Source of the DNA: Streptomyces sp. NRRL S-646
GTDB lineage: Bacteria; Actinomycetota; Actinomycetes; Streptomycetales; Streptomycetaceae
Assembly (NCBI RefSeq): GCF_000720765.1
Contig: NZ_JODC01000005.1
Location: 558,001 to 622,000, forward strand
Reading direction: 5' to 3'
DNA length: 64,000 bases
Part shown: positions 63,835 to 64,000 of the stretch, one piece after another
How positions within the stretch are numbered: position 1 is the stretch's first letter
Layout of the letters: every line of letters begins with the position of its first letter
Notes under the pieces: generated by a model
Databases searched by the model: none
Told to the model about the DNA's origin: nothing
The model's input: the letters and a program-made list of their open reading frames with translations, nothing else
Made by a program: the position numbers and the translations under genes

Positions 63835-63981
63835 CTCCCTTCGGCAAGGGCACCGCGCCTTTCGGCAACGGCACCGTGCCTTTCGCCGATGGTTCCGTGT
63901 CGTTCGCCGACCGTGCCAGGCCTGTCGTCGGCGCATCCGGGCCTGTCGTCGGCGTATCCGGACATCTCGTCGGCGTGCCCG
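63835..63981. repeat. seven degenerate 21-bp tandem repeats near the window end
   Basis: Units such as GGCCTGTCGTCGGCGCATCCG (63919-63939) and GGCCTGTCGTCGGCGTATCCG (63940-63960) recur every 21 bases over 147 bases, with more diverged copies to the left. On the minus strand one frame reads as heptapeptides (PDTPTTG, PDAPTTG, TVPLPKG, AVPLPKG). The 344 bases 63657-64000 hold no gene I can support; a coding tail with this repeat may enter from beyond the window edge, but two frames compete. Confidence 0.6.
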
Positions 63982-64000
63982 GGTTTTCCGTCACTGAGTC

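Overview
The window is chromosomal DNA of a Streptomyces-type actinomycete. GC content is very high, third codon positions are almost all G or C, GTG and TTG starts are common, and it carries typical streptomycete families (DUF5753/DUF397 pairs, SPW_0924-like peptide, DUF574 methyltransferase, RsbW-like ATPase, DUF4184, PdtaR-type ANTAR regulator). From memory, the order pyruvate kinase / tRNA-Leu / ANTAR regulator / Liv transporter / polA / rpsA / coaE resembles the conserved core of Streptomyces chromosomes. I see no prophage, integrative element, CRISPR array or complete insertion sequence.

Layout. 1-4.4 kb: end of an N-hydroxylating monooxygenase, a frameshifted SGNH hydrolase, a Tat-exported 5'-nucleotidase and a SIMPL protein. 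4.5-7.5 kb: pyruvate kinase, a decayed LAGLIDADG-like gene, a tRNA with anticodon CAA, and the ANTAR regulator. 7.6-13.3 kb: a branched-chain amino-acid ABC transporter (livK-H-M-G-F, minus strand) with a hairpin between livK and livH. 13.4-17.1 kb: a membrane-anchored protein, a hotdog thioesterase and a molybdopterin oxidoreductase. 17.4-28.3 kb: polA, small proteins, a secreted transglycosylase, a DUF3068 protein, HrpB helicase and a methyltransferase. 28.8-34.5 kb: rpsA, PAC2 protein, coaE, TPR protein, a GNAT-like acyltransferase, DoxX. 34.5-37.9 kb: S4 RNA-binding protein, SRPBCC protein, type-5 uracil-DNA glycosylase, proline iminopeptidase and a lipoprotein remnant. 37.9-41.9 kb: a FadR-type regulator divergent from an NCS1 permease / racemase / metallo-hydrolase operon, with a perfect 16-bp palindrome between them. 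41.9-46.3 kb: acetyltransferases, a hexapeptide protein, RidA, a second IF-1 gene, a methyltransferase and a nucleotidyltransferase. 46.5-47.7 kb: a small protein gene followed by two tandem structured RNAs. 47.9-64 kb: FUSC transporter, secreted propeller protein, EEP phosphatase, amidohydrolase, ABC exporter, regulator cluster, PdxR regulator, AhpD-like protein, glutamate-synthase-small-subunit-like protein and a DUF1772 membrane protein.

The most interesting part is 47316-47650. Two units in tandem each contain every helix of a tRNA cloverleaf in circularly permuted order: anticodon-stem 3' strand, T arm, acceptor 3' strand, cap loop, acceptor 5' strand, D arm, anticodon-stem 5' strand. 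The acceptor stem is closed by a loop and the molecule opens at the anticodon stem. This is the architecture described for the tRNA-like module of bacterial Y RNAs (YrlA type), the partners of Ro60/Rsr. No Ro60 (TROVE) gene lies in the window; the neighbouring gene encodes an unannotated 243-aa protein.

Other notable points are gene decay (a LAGLIDADG-like gene beside the tRNA, a DUF574 methyltransferase lacking its SAM-binding segment, a lipoprotein C-terminus), an acetyltransferase / IF-1 paralogue operon with a hairpin next to its ribosome-binding site, and a methyltransferase whose frame lacks a canonical start codon where its conserved N-terminus begins.
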